A stretch of 64,000 nucleotides of DNA from Pseudovibrio sp947494035 (GTDB lineage: Bacteria; Pseudomonadota; Alphaproteobacteria; Rhizobiales; Stappiaceae), in NCBI GenBank assembly GCA_947494035.1, contig CANLTN010000018.1:22488-86487 (forward strand), read 5' to 3'. Below, piece by piece: positions 17,566 through 26,027 of the stretch (position 1 is its first letter; each line of letters opens with the position of its first letter). The translations under genes were made by a program, and so were the position numbers. The notes under the pieces were generated by a model that saw nothing but the letters and a program-made list of their open reading frames with translations, did no database searches and was not told where the DNA came from.

Positions 17566-18714
17566 TCACGCTAACAGGATCACGCCGGCATCACTGTCCC
17601 ATGACAGCCAGACCTGATCCTGCCAAGTGATTGGTCGTTGCACCAACCGCGTTATATTGGCAACGATTGCCCTTAGTGTTTCAGTCTCCGCCACCTTAAC
17701 GTGATAGATGGACACGTCGCCCATATAAGCGATGTCCCAGACCTCACCGCGGATGGCATTGATGCCGGGTTGATCTGGTTTATCAAGTGAGATCCTCATC
17801 TTTTCCGGACGGATGGCAAGGGCGGCATGATCGCCCACCTCAGCAGGTGTTGGATAGTGCACATCCAGATGATCGCCTAAGACCGAGGAATAGAGCTGAA
17901 CCTCTTCGCCTTGCTTTTTGCTGATCTGCCCATCCAGAACATTGATATCACCGAGATATTCGGCGACAAACCGGGAGTTGGGTTGCTCGTAGATTTCGCC
18001 GGGTGTCGCATTTTGCATAATCTTGCCCATGTGCATGAGTGAGATGCGGTCCGCGACGGTCATGGCCTCTTCCTGATCATGGGTCACCATCAGGAACGTG
18101 ATTTTCAATTGCTCCTGCAGGTTGATCAGCTCCAGCTGAGTTTCTTCGCGGAGCTTTTTTTCGAGTGCGGCCAGAGGCTCATCCAGCAGTAAAACTTTCG
18201 GACGTTTGGCAAGGGATCTGGCGAGAGCGACACGCTGACGCTGCCCGGCGGTGAGTTGGTGGGGTTTGCGCTTGGCGAAACCTTCCAGTTTGACCAGAGC
18301 AAGCATGTCATAGATGCGGTCTTGGATCTCACGGGACGGCAAGCCATCCATTTCCAACCCAAATGCAATGTTCTTCTTAACGCTCATATGGGGGAACAAG
18401 GCGTAGGACTGGAACATCATGTTCACCGGACGCTTGTAGGGTGGCACTCCGGACAGGTCCTGCCCTTGCAAATAGATCTGCCCTTCTGAGGGGACCTCAA
18501 ATCCGGCAAGCAATCTTATGAGGGTGGTTTTGCCGCAACCTGACCCGCCCAGCAGCGCGTGAAACTCTCGCTCATAGATTTTTAGGGATAGGTCATCGAC
18601 GGCTACGACATTGCCAAACCGCTTGGTGACATTGCAAAATTCGATAAAGGGTTGCTCACTCGGGTTCTCCCAAGGCGAAAAGGCGCGACGAACAGGACCG
18701 AGCGGTTTCTTCAC
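17566..18714 (-). CDS. potG: Polyamine ABC transporter ATPase
   Basis: The 382-residue ATPase energises PotHI. It has Walker A GGSGCGKTT, a Q-loop in MMFQSYALFPHM, Walker B VLLLDEP and the H-loop VTHDQEE, followed by a C-terminal TOBE domain from about 285. Two normally near-invariant motifs differ: the signature is LTAGQRQR instead of LSGGQ, and the D-loop reads AALE instead of (S/G)ALD. Both changes are compatible with function, but they are unusual for PotG. It lies second in potFGHI, after a long stem-loop in the potF-potG gap. Confidence 0.92.
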   Translation of the reverse strand: MKKPLGPVRRAFSPWENPSEQPFIEFCNVTKRFGNVVAVDDLSLKIYEREFHALLGGSGCGKTTLIRLLAGFEVPSEGQIYLQGQDLSGVPPYKRPVNMMFQSYALFPHMSVKKNIAFGLEMDGLPSREIQDRIYDMLALVKLEGFAKRKPHQLTAGQRQRVALARSLAKRPKVLLLDEPLAALEKKLREETQLELINLQEQLKITFLMVTHDQEEAMTVADRISLMHMGKIMQNATPGEIYEQPNSRFVAEYLGDINVLDGQISKKQGEEVQLYSSVLGDHLDVHYPTPAEVGDHAALAIRPEKMRISLDKPDQPGINAIRGEVWDIAYMGDVSIYHVKVAETETLRAIVANITRLVQRPITWQDQVWLSWDSDAGVILLA

Positions 18715-18731
18715 CAGTACTCCTATCCTTT

Positions 18732-18763
18732 ATCTAAGCCCGGTTTATTTCACGGGCTTAGAT
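18732..18763. repeat. 11-bp inverted repeat in the potF-potG gap
   Basis: ATCTAAGCCCG and CGGGCTTAGAT are perfectly complementary around a ten-base loop. No T-run follows on the minus strand. It is more likely an mRNA-stabilising or attenuating hairpin that keeps binding-protein message more abundant than that of the membrane components. Confidence 0.7.
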
Positions 18764-18809
18764 GGGGTTAAATCTTACAGATGCCCCATCTGTTGTTGTC
18801 GGTATGCCC

Positions 18810-19901
18810 TTAGTGCCCTGATTTTACCGAGGTGAATGCACTGTTCATGAGGCGCTGTGCTAGCAGCGGCTTTTTGCTGATGGTGTACAAGCGCTGCTTC
18901 ACTTCATCGGCTGGATAGATGTTTGAATTTGAGGCTACTTCCTCTTTGACCAATACCGTCGCATCCTTGTTGCCGTTGGCGTAGAAGACATAGTTGGACA
19001 TCCTTGCAATTACCTCAGGCCGCATCAGATAATTGATGAACTCATAGGCCTCATCAAGGTTTTCTGCATCAGCCGGAACTGCTATCTGGTCAAACCACAT
19101 CTGCGCGCCTTCATTGGGCAAGATGAAGGTGACTTCAGTGCCCTTTCCTACCTCAGCCGCGCGGTTTTTTGCCTGCAATATGTCGCCAGACCATCCATAG
19201 GCAAGACAGATCTCACCGTTTGCAAGGGCGCCCACAAACTCGGAATTGTGAAACTTGCGAATGTGAGGGCGAATGGCTTCCAACAAGACACTGGCTTTCC
19301 GAATGTCTTCGGGACTGTTGGAGTTGGGACTCAGACCGAGATAATGCATGGCAACCGGGAGCATCTCTTCCGGTTCATCCATCACGTGAACACCACACCC
19401 GGAAATCTTGGCAAGCTCTTCTACATTGAACAACAACTCCCAACTGCCGATTGGAGCGTCGGGGTTGAGGGACCGCACCTGATCTTCGTTCACGCCATAG
19501 CCGGAGGTGCCCCACATATAGTTGACGGAGAACTCATTTCCGGGGTCGAACACTTTGACGCGTTCTTGGAGAAGCGGGTCCATATGTTTGAGATTTGGGA
19601 GTTTGCTTTTGTCGAGCTTCTGGTAGACGCCTGCCTGAACCTGGCGCTGGAGGTAGATGGCACTGGGGACGACTACGTCATAACCGGTTTTACCGGTCAG
19701 CAGTTTTGTTTCCAGAACCTCATCGGAGTCATAGGTATCGTAGTTTACAGAGATCCCAGTCTCTTCTTCAAAATCGGTTAGAACCTGCATATCGATGTAA
19801 TCGGACCAGTTATAGACGTTTACAACTCGGTCTTCAGCGAGAGCGGCAGTCAATGAGAGCGCCAAAGACGCAGCTCCTGACACCAGAACCAATCTCCTCA
19901 T
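18810..19901 (-). CDS. potF: Polyamine-binding periplasmic protein
   Basis: A 363-residue binding protein with a Sec signal peptide ending near TAALAED. The mature N-terminus VVNVYNWSDYID is the hallmark of PotF/PotD proteins, whose Trp and Ser contact the polyamine. Other family blocks are TSGYGVNEDQ, AYGWSGDI and the late MRPEVIARMSNYVFYANGN. The ATG at 19901 has GGAG upstream and gives a proper signal peptide, whereas a 14-codon longer frame does not. It is first in the operon, and the divergent puuA-like gene suggests import coupled to polyamine breakdown. Confidence 0.93.
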   Translation of the reverse strand: MRRLVLVSGAASLALSLTAALAEDRVVNVYNWSDYIDMQVLTDFEEETGISVNYDTYDSDEVLETKLLTGKTGYDVVVPSAIYLQRQVQAGVYQKLDKSKLPNLKHMDPLLQERVKVFDPGNEFSVNYMWGTSGYGVNEDQVRSLNPDAPIGSWELLFNVEELAKISGCGVHVMDEPEEMLPVAMHYLGLSPNSNSPEDIRKASVLLEAIRPHIRKFHNSEFVGALANGEICLAYGWSGDILQAKNRAAEVGKGTEVTFILPNEGAQMWFDQIAVPADAENLDEAYEFINYLMRPEVIARMSNYVFYANGNKDATVLVKEEVASNSNIYPADEVKQRLYTISKKPLLAQRLMNSAFTSVKSGH

Positions 19902-20514
19902 TCTCCAATACTCCAATCTCGAATACAGGAGTTCGAAGCACATTTACGCACCCAATTCCTGTATTCAGCCGCCATAGTCTATCCTTGTGGTGATGGATTA
20001 ATTTCAACATACATTCCGTTCTGGCATTTTATAGAAATCCAGCAGGTTCTCTAGAATTTAGGGGGGCATAGATAGCAGTGTCTTCAGATCCCCACTCGAA
20101 CTCTTATGGGAGCGAATGAGGGACCGATCCAGTAGGATTGTCAGGAAGGTTCTCGACATCGGCTGCACAGTTGCCAGCCAGAGCACAGCGGATATTGCGC
20201 AAAATATAAAACATATGTCTTTTCAATACGATAGGTCGAAATAAGTCAATTTTCATCATCTGAACTGAGAATTGTGGCGACCTTTGTGGCTGGTGGTTCT
20301 CGGGCTCAGAGGGCGAAATCAAAGAGAAGTTTGTGGATGGCCTATTGAAAGTTCTATCAAACAGCTGTGTTTCCGAGTTCTGTTCACTTCTGCTAAACTA
20401 CGTCTACAGCCAGAAGAAAACTGGGCGCTTTTTAGCAGCTGTAAAGAGCTGGATTGCTATTTTACTTTCGAATGACTGCCTGACGAACCGGGCAGCAACC
20501 CTATTGGAAGTCCT
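19902..20514. other. Divergent control region potF / puuA-like gene
   Basis: These 613 bases lie between divergent polyamine uptake and gamma-glutamylation genes. No confident gene is present. It should hold both promoters and the operator of an unlinked regulator. I see no strong dyad. Confidence 0.4.
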
Positions 20515-21915
20515 ATGAGTTCTGAGAATTATCGGGATGATGAAGCAGCGCCCAACATGCGTGGTGTGAGCAACCTTGAGGAAGCACGCACTTGGCTGCA
20601 AGCCCGCAATATTGGCGATATCGAATGTGTTGTGCCTGACATTGCCGGAGTGCCGCGCGGCAAAATGATGCCGACAAAAAAGTTCTTCAGCAGTGATACG
20701 CTGACGATGCCCTCTTCGATCTTTGCTCAGACCATTTCAGGCGACTACCCTGCAAATGATGAGCGCTTTCAATATAACCCTACGGACGGCGACCTCTATT
20801 TTCAACCAGATTACTCCACGCTAACAGTGGTGCCATGGGAGACCGACCCGACAGCGCAGCTCATTCATGATGCCTTCACCAAGGACGGCAAGCCCTTTCC
20901 AATTGCTCCGCGCAATGTTTTGAAGCGTGTTCTCGAGCTTTACGATGCCGAGGGCTGGAAACCGATTATTGCGCCAGAAGTGGAGTTTTATCTGGTCAAG
21001 CCGAATACTGACCCAGACTATCCGCTGGAACCGCCTATTGGCCGTTCTGGTCGCCCTGAGGTTGGCAGGCAATCCTATTCAATTTCCGCTCTCAATGAAT
21101 TCGATGAGCTGATCGACGACATCTATGACCTTTCGGAGGCGCAGGGACTGGAGATCGATACGCTCATTCATGAAGAGGGTGCTGCGCAGATGGAGATCAA
21201 CCTGCGCCATGGGCATCCTCTGGACTTGGCGGATCAGGCCTTCATGTTCAAGCGCACCATCCGCGAGGCTGCATTGAGGCATGGGATATATGCGACCTTC
21301 ATGGCAAAGGCGATGTCGTCTCAACCGGGCTCGTCAATGCATATACACCAGTCCATCGTAGATCGCGTGACCGGCAAGAACATCTTTACCGGTGCTGACA
21401 ATGAGGCCACCCCAGCCTTCTACCACTTCATCGGCGGGCATCAGCATTACCTGCCTGCCTTGATGCCGATCATGGCGCCCTATGTGAACTCTTATCGGCG
21501 GAGTGCACGCAACAGCGGGTCACCGACCAATCTGTTTTGGGGCTATGACAACCGGACTGTCGGCCTGCGCGTTCCAAGTTCGTCACCAGAGGCGCGGCGT
21601 CTGGAGAACCGTGTTCCGGGCTCTGATGCAAATCCTTACCTAGTGATCGCAGCGAGCCTTGCTGCAGGGTATCTGGGCATTAAGAAAGGGATTGCACCAG
21701 ACAAGCCACGGGACACAGACAACAGTGAAGTCATGAGCAGGCTGCCTCGTACGTTGCTTCATGCGGTCGATGAGTTCGAAGAGCAAGAGGATCTGATGAA
21801 CATCTTTGGCGCGCAGTTCATTGCGACTTACCGTGCCATCAAACTGGAAGAGTACGAAACCTTCATGTCAGTCATCAGCGCTTGGGAGCGTGAATATCTT
21901 CTGATGAACGTCTAA
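20515..21915 (+). CDS. Gamma-glutamylpolyamine synthetase-like (glutamine synthetase family)
   Basis: A 466-residue glutamine-synthetase-fold enzyme. The N-terminal beta-grasp part includes VVPDIAGVPRGKMMP. The catalytic part contains APEVEFYLV, EEGAAQMEINLRHG, GSSMHIHQS and NRTVGLRVP, covering the metal, ATP and glutamate-binding blocks. The variant sequences and the divergent pot operon point to a PuuA-type enzyme that ligates glutamate to putrescine or another amine, rather than to ammonia-assimilating GlnA. A GGAAG site precedes the ATG. The exact amine is not readable. Confidence 0.85.
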   Translation: MSSENYRDDEAAPNMRGVSNLEEARTWLQARNIGDIECVVPDIAGVPRGKMMPTKKFFSSDTLTMPSSIFAQTISGDYPANDERFQYNPTDGDLYFQPDYSTLTVVPWETDPTAQLIHDAFTKDGKPFPIAPRNVLKRVLELYDAEGWKPIIAPEVEFYLVKPNTDPDYPLEPPIGRSGRPEVGRQSYSISALNEFDELIDDIYDLSEAQGLEIDTLIHEEGAAQMEINLRHGHPLDLADQAFMFKRTIREAALRHGIYATFMAKAMSSQPGSSMHIHQSIVDRVTGKNIFTGADNEATPAFYHFIGGHQHYLPALMPIMAPYVNSYRRSARNSGSPTNLFWGYDNRTVGLRVPSSSPEARRLENRVPGSDANPYLVIAASLAAGYLGIKKGIAPDKPRDTDNSEVMSRLPRTLLHAVDEFEEQEDLMNIFGAQFIATYRAIKLEEYETFMSVISAWEREYLLMNV

Positions 21916-21928
21916 TTCCGTTCCCTGT

Positions 21929-21969
21929 GGGTGTGGTTTACGCGAGAACCTGTGGATACCACACCCTTT
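21929..21969 (+). terminator. Probable terminator after puuA-like gene
   Basis: GGGTGTGGT and ACCACACCC form a perfect nine-pair stem 14 bases after the stop codon, followed by a short TTT. The 20-base loop is large. Confidence 0.55.
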
Positions 21970-22373
21970 GGTTGCCATGAAATATGCAGCAACTCAAAGG
22001 ATTTACGTCGATATCATTCTCCAATAAAGCCCCATTATTGATGATATACTGCTGCGAAAACCGAATTAATCTCAATAACGCTTTGCCTCTAAACACTCAA
22101 AACATAAACTAATTAGATTAGCATCAAAGTATCACACAAAATGATGCTATGTGATGCTGCATTTATGCATTTTTGTTTTTGCTGGGCGGTAATTTCATAA
22201 ATTAGGGCTGCTTATGCAACCTTCGATTTTGTATAATGTTATTGCAACTTTAATTCTAATTTTAAATGAATTTAAAATATTGTTTATTAGAACCTATATT
22301 CGAGGATAATAATGGCGCTTGGTGGATTGCAGGCGCAATTTTAATCGTACTTACTGGTTTTTGAGGACATCGC
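21970..22373. other. AT-rich region upstream of the PleD-like gene
   Basis: These 404 bases are strongly AT-rich and hold no gene. The notable content is three copies of a TGATGCT heptamer at 22120-22158, listed separately. Confidence 0.4.
22120..22158. promoter_or_regulatory. Triple TGATGCT motif, candidate operator
   Basis: AGCATCA at 22120-22126 is inverted relative to TGATGCT at 22142-22148, and a direct copy follows at 22152-22158, ten bases (one helical turn) on. The cluster lies about 215 bases before the PleD-like gene. Confidence 0.4.
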
Positions 22374-23657
22374 ATGCCAGATCAGAAAAAGAGCATTCTT
22401 CTTGTTGAAGACGCCAATTTCTTTGCTCGCATTACGGTAAGCGAGATTGAGCGTGCCGGGCCTTACCATGTGACGACGGTTAAAACCTACGCTCAGGCCA
22501 AAGAGATTCTGAATGAAGGGAAGTTGAAGCCTTTCCTTGCTCTTGTTGATCTAACGCTTCCTGATGCTCCCGACGGCGAAGTTGTAGACCTGACCATCGA
22601 CGCTGGCCTGCCGACCATCGTGTTCTCCGGACGCTTCGATCAGCGCACTCGCCGATCAATCCTGAAGAAGGGTATTGTGGACTATGTGCTCAAGGATTCA
22701 CCTGCAAGCCTTGGTTATCTTGGTGGGTTGGTGAACCGCGTTGATAGAAACTTCAGCACCAAGGTTTTGTTTGTCGATGACTCCTCACAGGCACGGGCTT
22801 TTTTGAAGAAACGGCTGCAACTTTATTGCCTCAACGTGCTCACTGCGACTTCGGCGCAGGATGTGCTTGAGGTGCTGCAGCGAAACCCTGATATCAAGCT
22901 ACTGATCATTGATGACTCTCTCCCGGGTGCCACCGGCTTTGAGATGATAACCCAGATTCGCCGGACCCATAGCTCCAACACTCTGGCAGTTATCGGGATT
23001 TCATCTAAAGACGATCCGGCTCTCACTGCAAAGTTCCTCAAGTCCGGAGCCAATGACTTTCTGAAGAAGAGCTGCACGCCTGAGGAATTGCTATTGCGGG
23101 TTTCACAAAACCTCAACCAGTTGGACCGCATTGCAGAGCTAACGGAGATGGCGCACCGAGATCCGATGACGGGTTTGTTCAACCGCCGCCATCTTTACGA
23201 TGTGGTCGACAAACTCCACAAAACCCAGACTAAAACTGGTAAGGAGATGCGATATGCCATGATCGACATTGACCGCTTCAAGCAGATCAATGACAAGTTT
23301 GGCCATGAAACAGGAGACAATCTGATTATCTCCGTTGCTCATCGCATTTCGGATCTCCTGCCCTCCAACGGCGTTGCCATTCGCATTGGTGGTGATGAGT
23401 TTTGCGTTGCCTTGCCAGATATCGACGAGCCAACAGCAAAGCAATTTCTCTCAGAGCTAAGAAGCTCCATGCCGGTGACAGATCCCGGCAACGATGAACA
23501 TACGTTTGCGCCGACAATCAGCGTCGGCTTGTCTTCCGGCAGTGAAGAAACACTGGCGAGTGCTCTCAGGGTCGCTGACCGTTGTCTTTACCGGGCCAAG
23601 AAATCTGGCCGCAACCGTATTGTAACCTCGTCAGCCATGACCGTTGACGTGGAATAG
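22374..23657 (+). CDS. PleD-like response regulator with GGDEF domain
   Basis: The 427-residue protein has two receiver domains and a C-terminal diguanylate cyclase, the PleD arrangement. Receiver 1 (about 5-125) has acidic E12/D13, likely phospho-acceptor D59 in LVDLTLPD, and VLKDSP. Receiver 2 (about 130-250) has FVDD, IDDSLPG and LKKS. The GGDEF domain (about 265-420) has DPMTGLFNRR and the intact active site RIGGDEF, so it should make cyclic di-GMP. No RxxD inhibitory site precedes the active loop as far as I can see. In Caulobacter, PleD is controlled by PleC and DivJ; the kinase encoded at 5130 is a candidate partner by inference. Confidence 0.9.
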   Translation: MPDQKKSILLVEDANFFARITVSEIERAGPYHVTTVKTYAQAKEILNEGKLKPFLALVDLTLPDAPDGEVVDLTIDAGLPTIVFSGRFDQRTRRSILKKGIVDYVLKDSPASLGYLGGLVNRVDRNFSTKVLFVDDSSQARAFLKKRLQLYCLNVLTATSAQDVLEVLQRNPDIKLLIIDDSLPGATGFEMITQIRRTHSSNTLAVIGISSKDDPALTAKFLKSGANDFLKKSCTPEELLLRVSQNLNQLDRIAELTEMAHRDPMTGLFNRRHLYDVVDKLHKTQTKTGKEMRYAMIDIDRFKQINDKFGHETGDNLIISVAHRISDLLPSNGVAIRIGGDEFCVALPDIDEPTAKQFLSELRSSMPVTDPGNDEHTFAPTISVGLSSGSEETLASALRVADRCLYRAKKSGRNRIVTSSAMTVDVE

Positions 23658-23677
23658 ACCGGCAAGGGCCGGAGTCA

Positions 23678-24430
23678 TCAGATTGTCCTTCCCCCATCGA
23701 CTTCCAACGCAACACCCGTGATGAACTGCGCTTCATCAGAGGCGAGCCAGAGCGCTGCACTGGCTACATCTTCCGGTTGAGACAGGCGTCCGAGCGGAAT
23801 TGTATCACGAAACTGCTGGCGTTTTTCCGGTGTGTCCTCACCCATGAAGAGTTCCAACATACCGGTTTCCCCCGCAACGGGACACAGGGCGTTGACGCGG
23901 ATATTCTGGGCGGCAAGTTCCACGGCCATGGATTTGGTTGCTGTAATCACCCAGCCCTTGGAGGCGTTGTACCAAGTGAGCCCCGGACGGGGGCGGATGC
24001 CAGCTGTAGAAGCGGTGTTGATGATGACGCCCCCGCCCTGCTTTTCCAGCTCAGGCAAAACTTCAAGCGTTGTCAGATAGATCGCCTTAGCGTTGACCTC
24101 GAGTATTCGGTCGAAGCTATTTTCATCAACCTGTTCCATCGGGCAATTGCGGTGGGTATAGCCGGCGTTGTTGACAATGATATCAACCTGCCCGGTTTTC
24201 TCGATCGCGTAGGCGACCATGGCTTTGATATCCGAGCGTACGGTGACGTCCGTTTCTATGGCATGAGCGCTGTCGCCAATGGCCTCTGCAAGGGTTTGTG
24301 CCGCAACGCCGTTCAGGTCAGCGATGATTACTGAGGCCCCTTCTTGCGCGTACTTTCGTGCGATGCCTTCCCCGAAGCCTGCTGCACCGCCCGTGATTAT
24401 TGCTGTTTTTCCTTCCAATCGTCCTGACAC
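23678..24430 (-). CDS. SDR family oxidoreductase
   Basis: A 250-residue classical short-chain dehydrogenase. It has the cofactor motif TGGAAGFGEG, NNAG, and the catalytic S-Y-K set around INTAST and WYNASKG. DLN after strand two (IIADLN) favours NAD(H). It ends with the usual ITGVALEVDGG. It lies 29 bases downstream of an aldehyde dehydrogenase gene on the same strand and is probably co-transcribed, so both may oxidise one alcohol/aldehyde substrate. The substrate is not identifiable. Confidence 0.9.
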   Translation of the reverse strand: MSGRLEGKTAIITGGAAGFGEGIARKYAQEGASVIIADLNGVAAQTLAEAIGDSAHAIETDVTVRSDIKAMVAYAIEKTGQVDIIVNNAGYTHRNCPMEQVDENSFDRILEVNAKAIYLTTLEVLPELEKQGGGVIINTASTAGIRPRPGLTWYNASKGWVITATKSMAVELAAQNIRVNALCPVAGETGMLELFMGEDTPEKRQQFRDTIPLGRLSQPEDVASAALWLASDEAQFITGVALEVDGGRTI

Positions 24431-24459
24431 GTTTTTCCTCCCGCATCTGTCAGCCCGCT

Positions 24460-25938
24460 TTATGCGTGACTAACAACAATGGTTTTCAGAACAGAGAATT
24501 CTTTAAGGGCTTCAAAGCCTTTCTCTCTGCCGTGGCCTGATTTTTTCACCCCGCCAAACGGGAGTTCAACGCCTCCACCAGCACCATAGGTGTTTACAAA
24601 GACCTGTCCGGAACGAATGGCTTTGGCAACACGAGTTGCTCTAGAGATATCGCGGGTCCAAACCCCTGCTACAAGCCCATAGGAGGTGGCATTTGCGATG
24701 CGGATTGCTTCTTCTTCGGTACGGAATGGTATCAGCGAGAGAACCGGACCGAAAACTTCATCCTGCGCAAGCGGGTGTTCGGCGGGCACCGGACCATAGA
24801 CTTTTGCGGTGGTGTAGTAGCCTTCTGAAGGGGCATCCGGGGCTATGGTGCCTTCGCCAAGAAGCGGGATGCCATCTGCTTCTGCCTGTTGACAGAAGGC
24901 GTTTACGCGGCGCAGCTGGCTTGCGTTGATCAAGGGGCCCAGATCTCTGTCATCCTTGCAAGGGCCCGCGACAGCACTTCGGAAACCTGTTCTGAGTTTC
25001 TCAACGACTTCGTCCCAGCGGCTTTGATGCACCAGAACACGAGATCCTGCGGAGCAGGTCTGGCCGCTGTTCTTTAAGAGGCAGTCCTGAATGACGGGTA
25101 GTGCCTTATCCAAGTCTGCATCTTCAAAGACGATTTGCGGTGACTTGCCGCCCAACTCCAGTGTACAGCCAATATGGTTACGGGCGGCGGCGGACTGGAT
25201 CATTGTGCCTACATCCGGTGAGCCCGTGAAGGTGATAAAATCCACTTCCGGGTTAAAGGAGAGCGCAGCTCCTACCTCCTCTCCCAACCCCGTCAGGATA
25301 TTAAGAACTCCGGCTGGGATACCTGCTTCCAATGCGAGATTGGCCGTTTCAATCACCGATAAACATGCGTCCTCAGCAGGCTTGACCACCAGCGTGTTGC
25401 CCATTGCCAAGGCAGCTCCGGCAACACGGGCGAAGATTTGCATGGGGTAGTTCCATGGCACAATGGAAGCGACTACGCCGTGGGGTTCGCGGACGGTCAT
25501 TGCAAGGTGGTCGGGGGATATTGGGAGGGTGTCTCCGGTGACCTTGTCCGCTGCCCCTGCGTAAAAGCGAAAGTATTGGGCGGCGGTATCGATATCACCA
25601 TAACCCTGGCTGAGTGGCTTTCCGGTGTCGCGCGATTCAAGCTCTGCGAGACGGTCGCGGTTTTGAGCAATTAGCTCTGCAAGGCGATGCAAACGCTCTC
25701 CGCGCTGGCCAGCGGACAGGCTGGACCATTCCCGGGAGCCAAGTGCAGCTCTGGCGGCGGAAACTGCTCTTCCCACATCAGCTGCGCTGCAACGAGGAAT
25801 CGTTGCAAACGGCATTCCGGTACTTGGGCAGATCATTTCAATGGTTTCACCAGAGGATCCATCACACTGCAAGCCATTGATAAGAGCACGATATTTCTTC
25901 AGCTCCCGCGAACTAAGTGTTGTGCCAAACTCTTTCAT
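24460..25938 (-). CDS. NAD(P)-dependent aldehyde dehydrogenase
   Basis: A 492-residue ALDH-superfamily enzyme. Conserved blocks are IVPWNYPM, KPAEDACLS, FTGSPDVG, the general base Glu in LELGGKSP, the nucleophilic Cys in SGQTCSAGSR, and DEVFGPVLS. The chosen ATG at 25938 has GGGGAGGG upstream; a frame running 52 codons further lacks homologous sequence. The closest functional classes are betaine-, aminobutyraldehyde- or gamma-glutamyl-aminobutyraldehyde dehydrogenases. A link with the nearby polyamine genes is possible but unproven. The SDR gene follows in the same operon. Confidence 0.9.
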   Translation of the reverse strand: MKEFGTTLSSRELKKYRALINGLQCDGSSGETIEMICPSTGMPFATIPRCSAADVGRAVSAARAALGSREWSSLSAGQRGERLHRLAELIAQNRDRLAELESRDTGKPLSQGYGDIDTAAQYFRFYAGAADKVTGDTLPISPDHLAMTVREPHGVVASIVPWNYPMQIFARVAGAALAMGNTLVVKPAEDACLSVIETANLALEAGIPAGVLNILTGLGEEVGAALSFNPEVDFITFTGSPDVGTMIQSAAARNHIGCTLELGGKSPQIVFEDADLDKALPVIQDCLLKNSGQTCSAGSRVLVHQSRWDEVVEKLRTGFRSAVAGPCKDDRDLGPLINASQLRRVNAFCQQAEADGIPLLGEGTIAPDAPSEGYYTTAKVYGPVPAEHPLAQDEVFGPVLSLIPFRTEEEAIRIANATSYGLVAGVWTRDISRATRVAKAIRSGQVFVNTYGAGGGVELPFGGVKKSGHGREKGFEALKEFSVLKTIVVSHA

Positions 25939-25966
25939 GCTGCCCTCCCCGGATGAAAAGCATTGT

Positions 25967-25992
25967 GATGATCCTTCAAACGCTAGATCATC
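25967..25992. promoter_or_regulatory. 7-bp inverted repeat upstream of aldehyde dehydrogenase gene
   Basis: GATGATC and GATCATC are separated by 12 bases, 29 bases before the aldehyde dehydrogenase start. It could be an operator for the ALDH-SDR pair or a remnant of a terminator for the exporter gene upstream. Confidence 0.35.
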
Positions 25993-26027
25993 ATGGAGGG
26001 CAGCGCAATTCTCTTCTTGCTGGAGTC

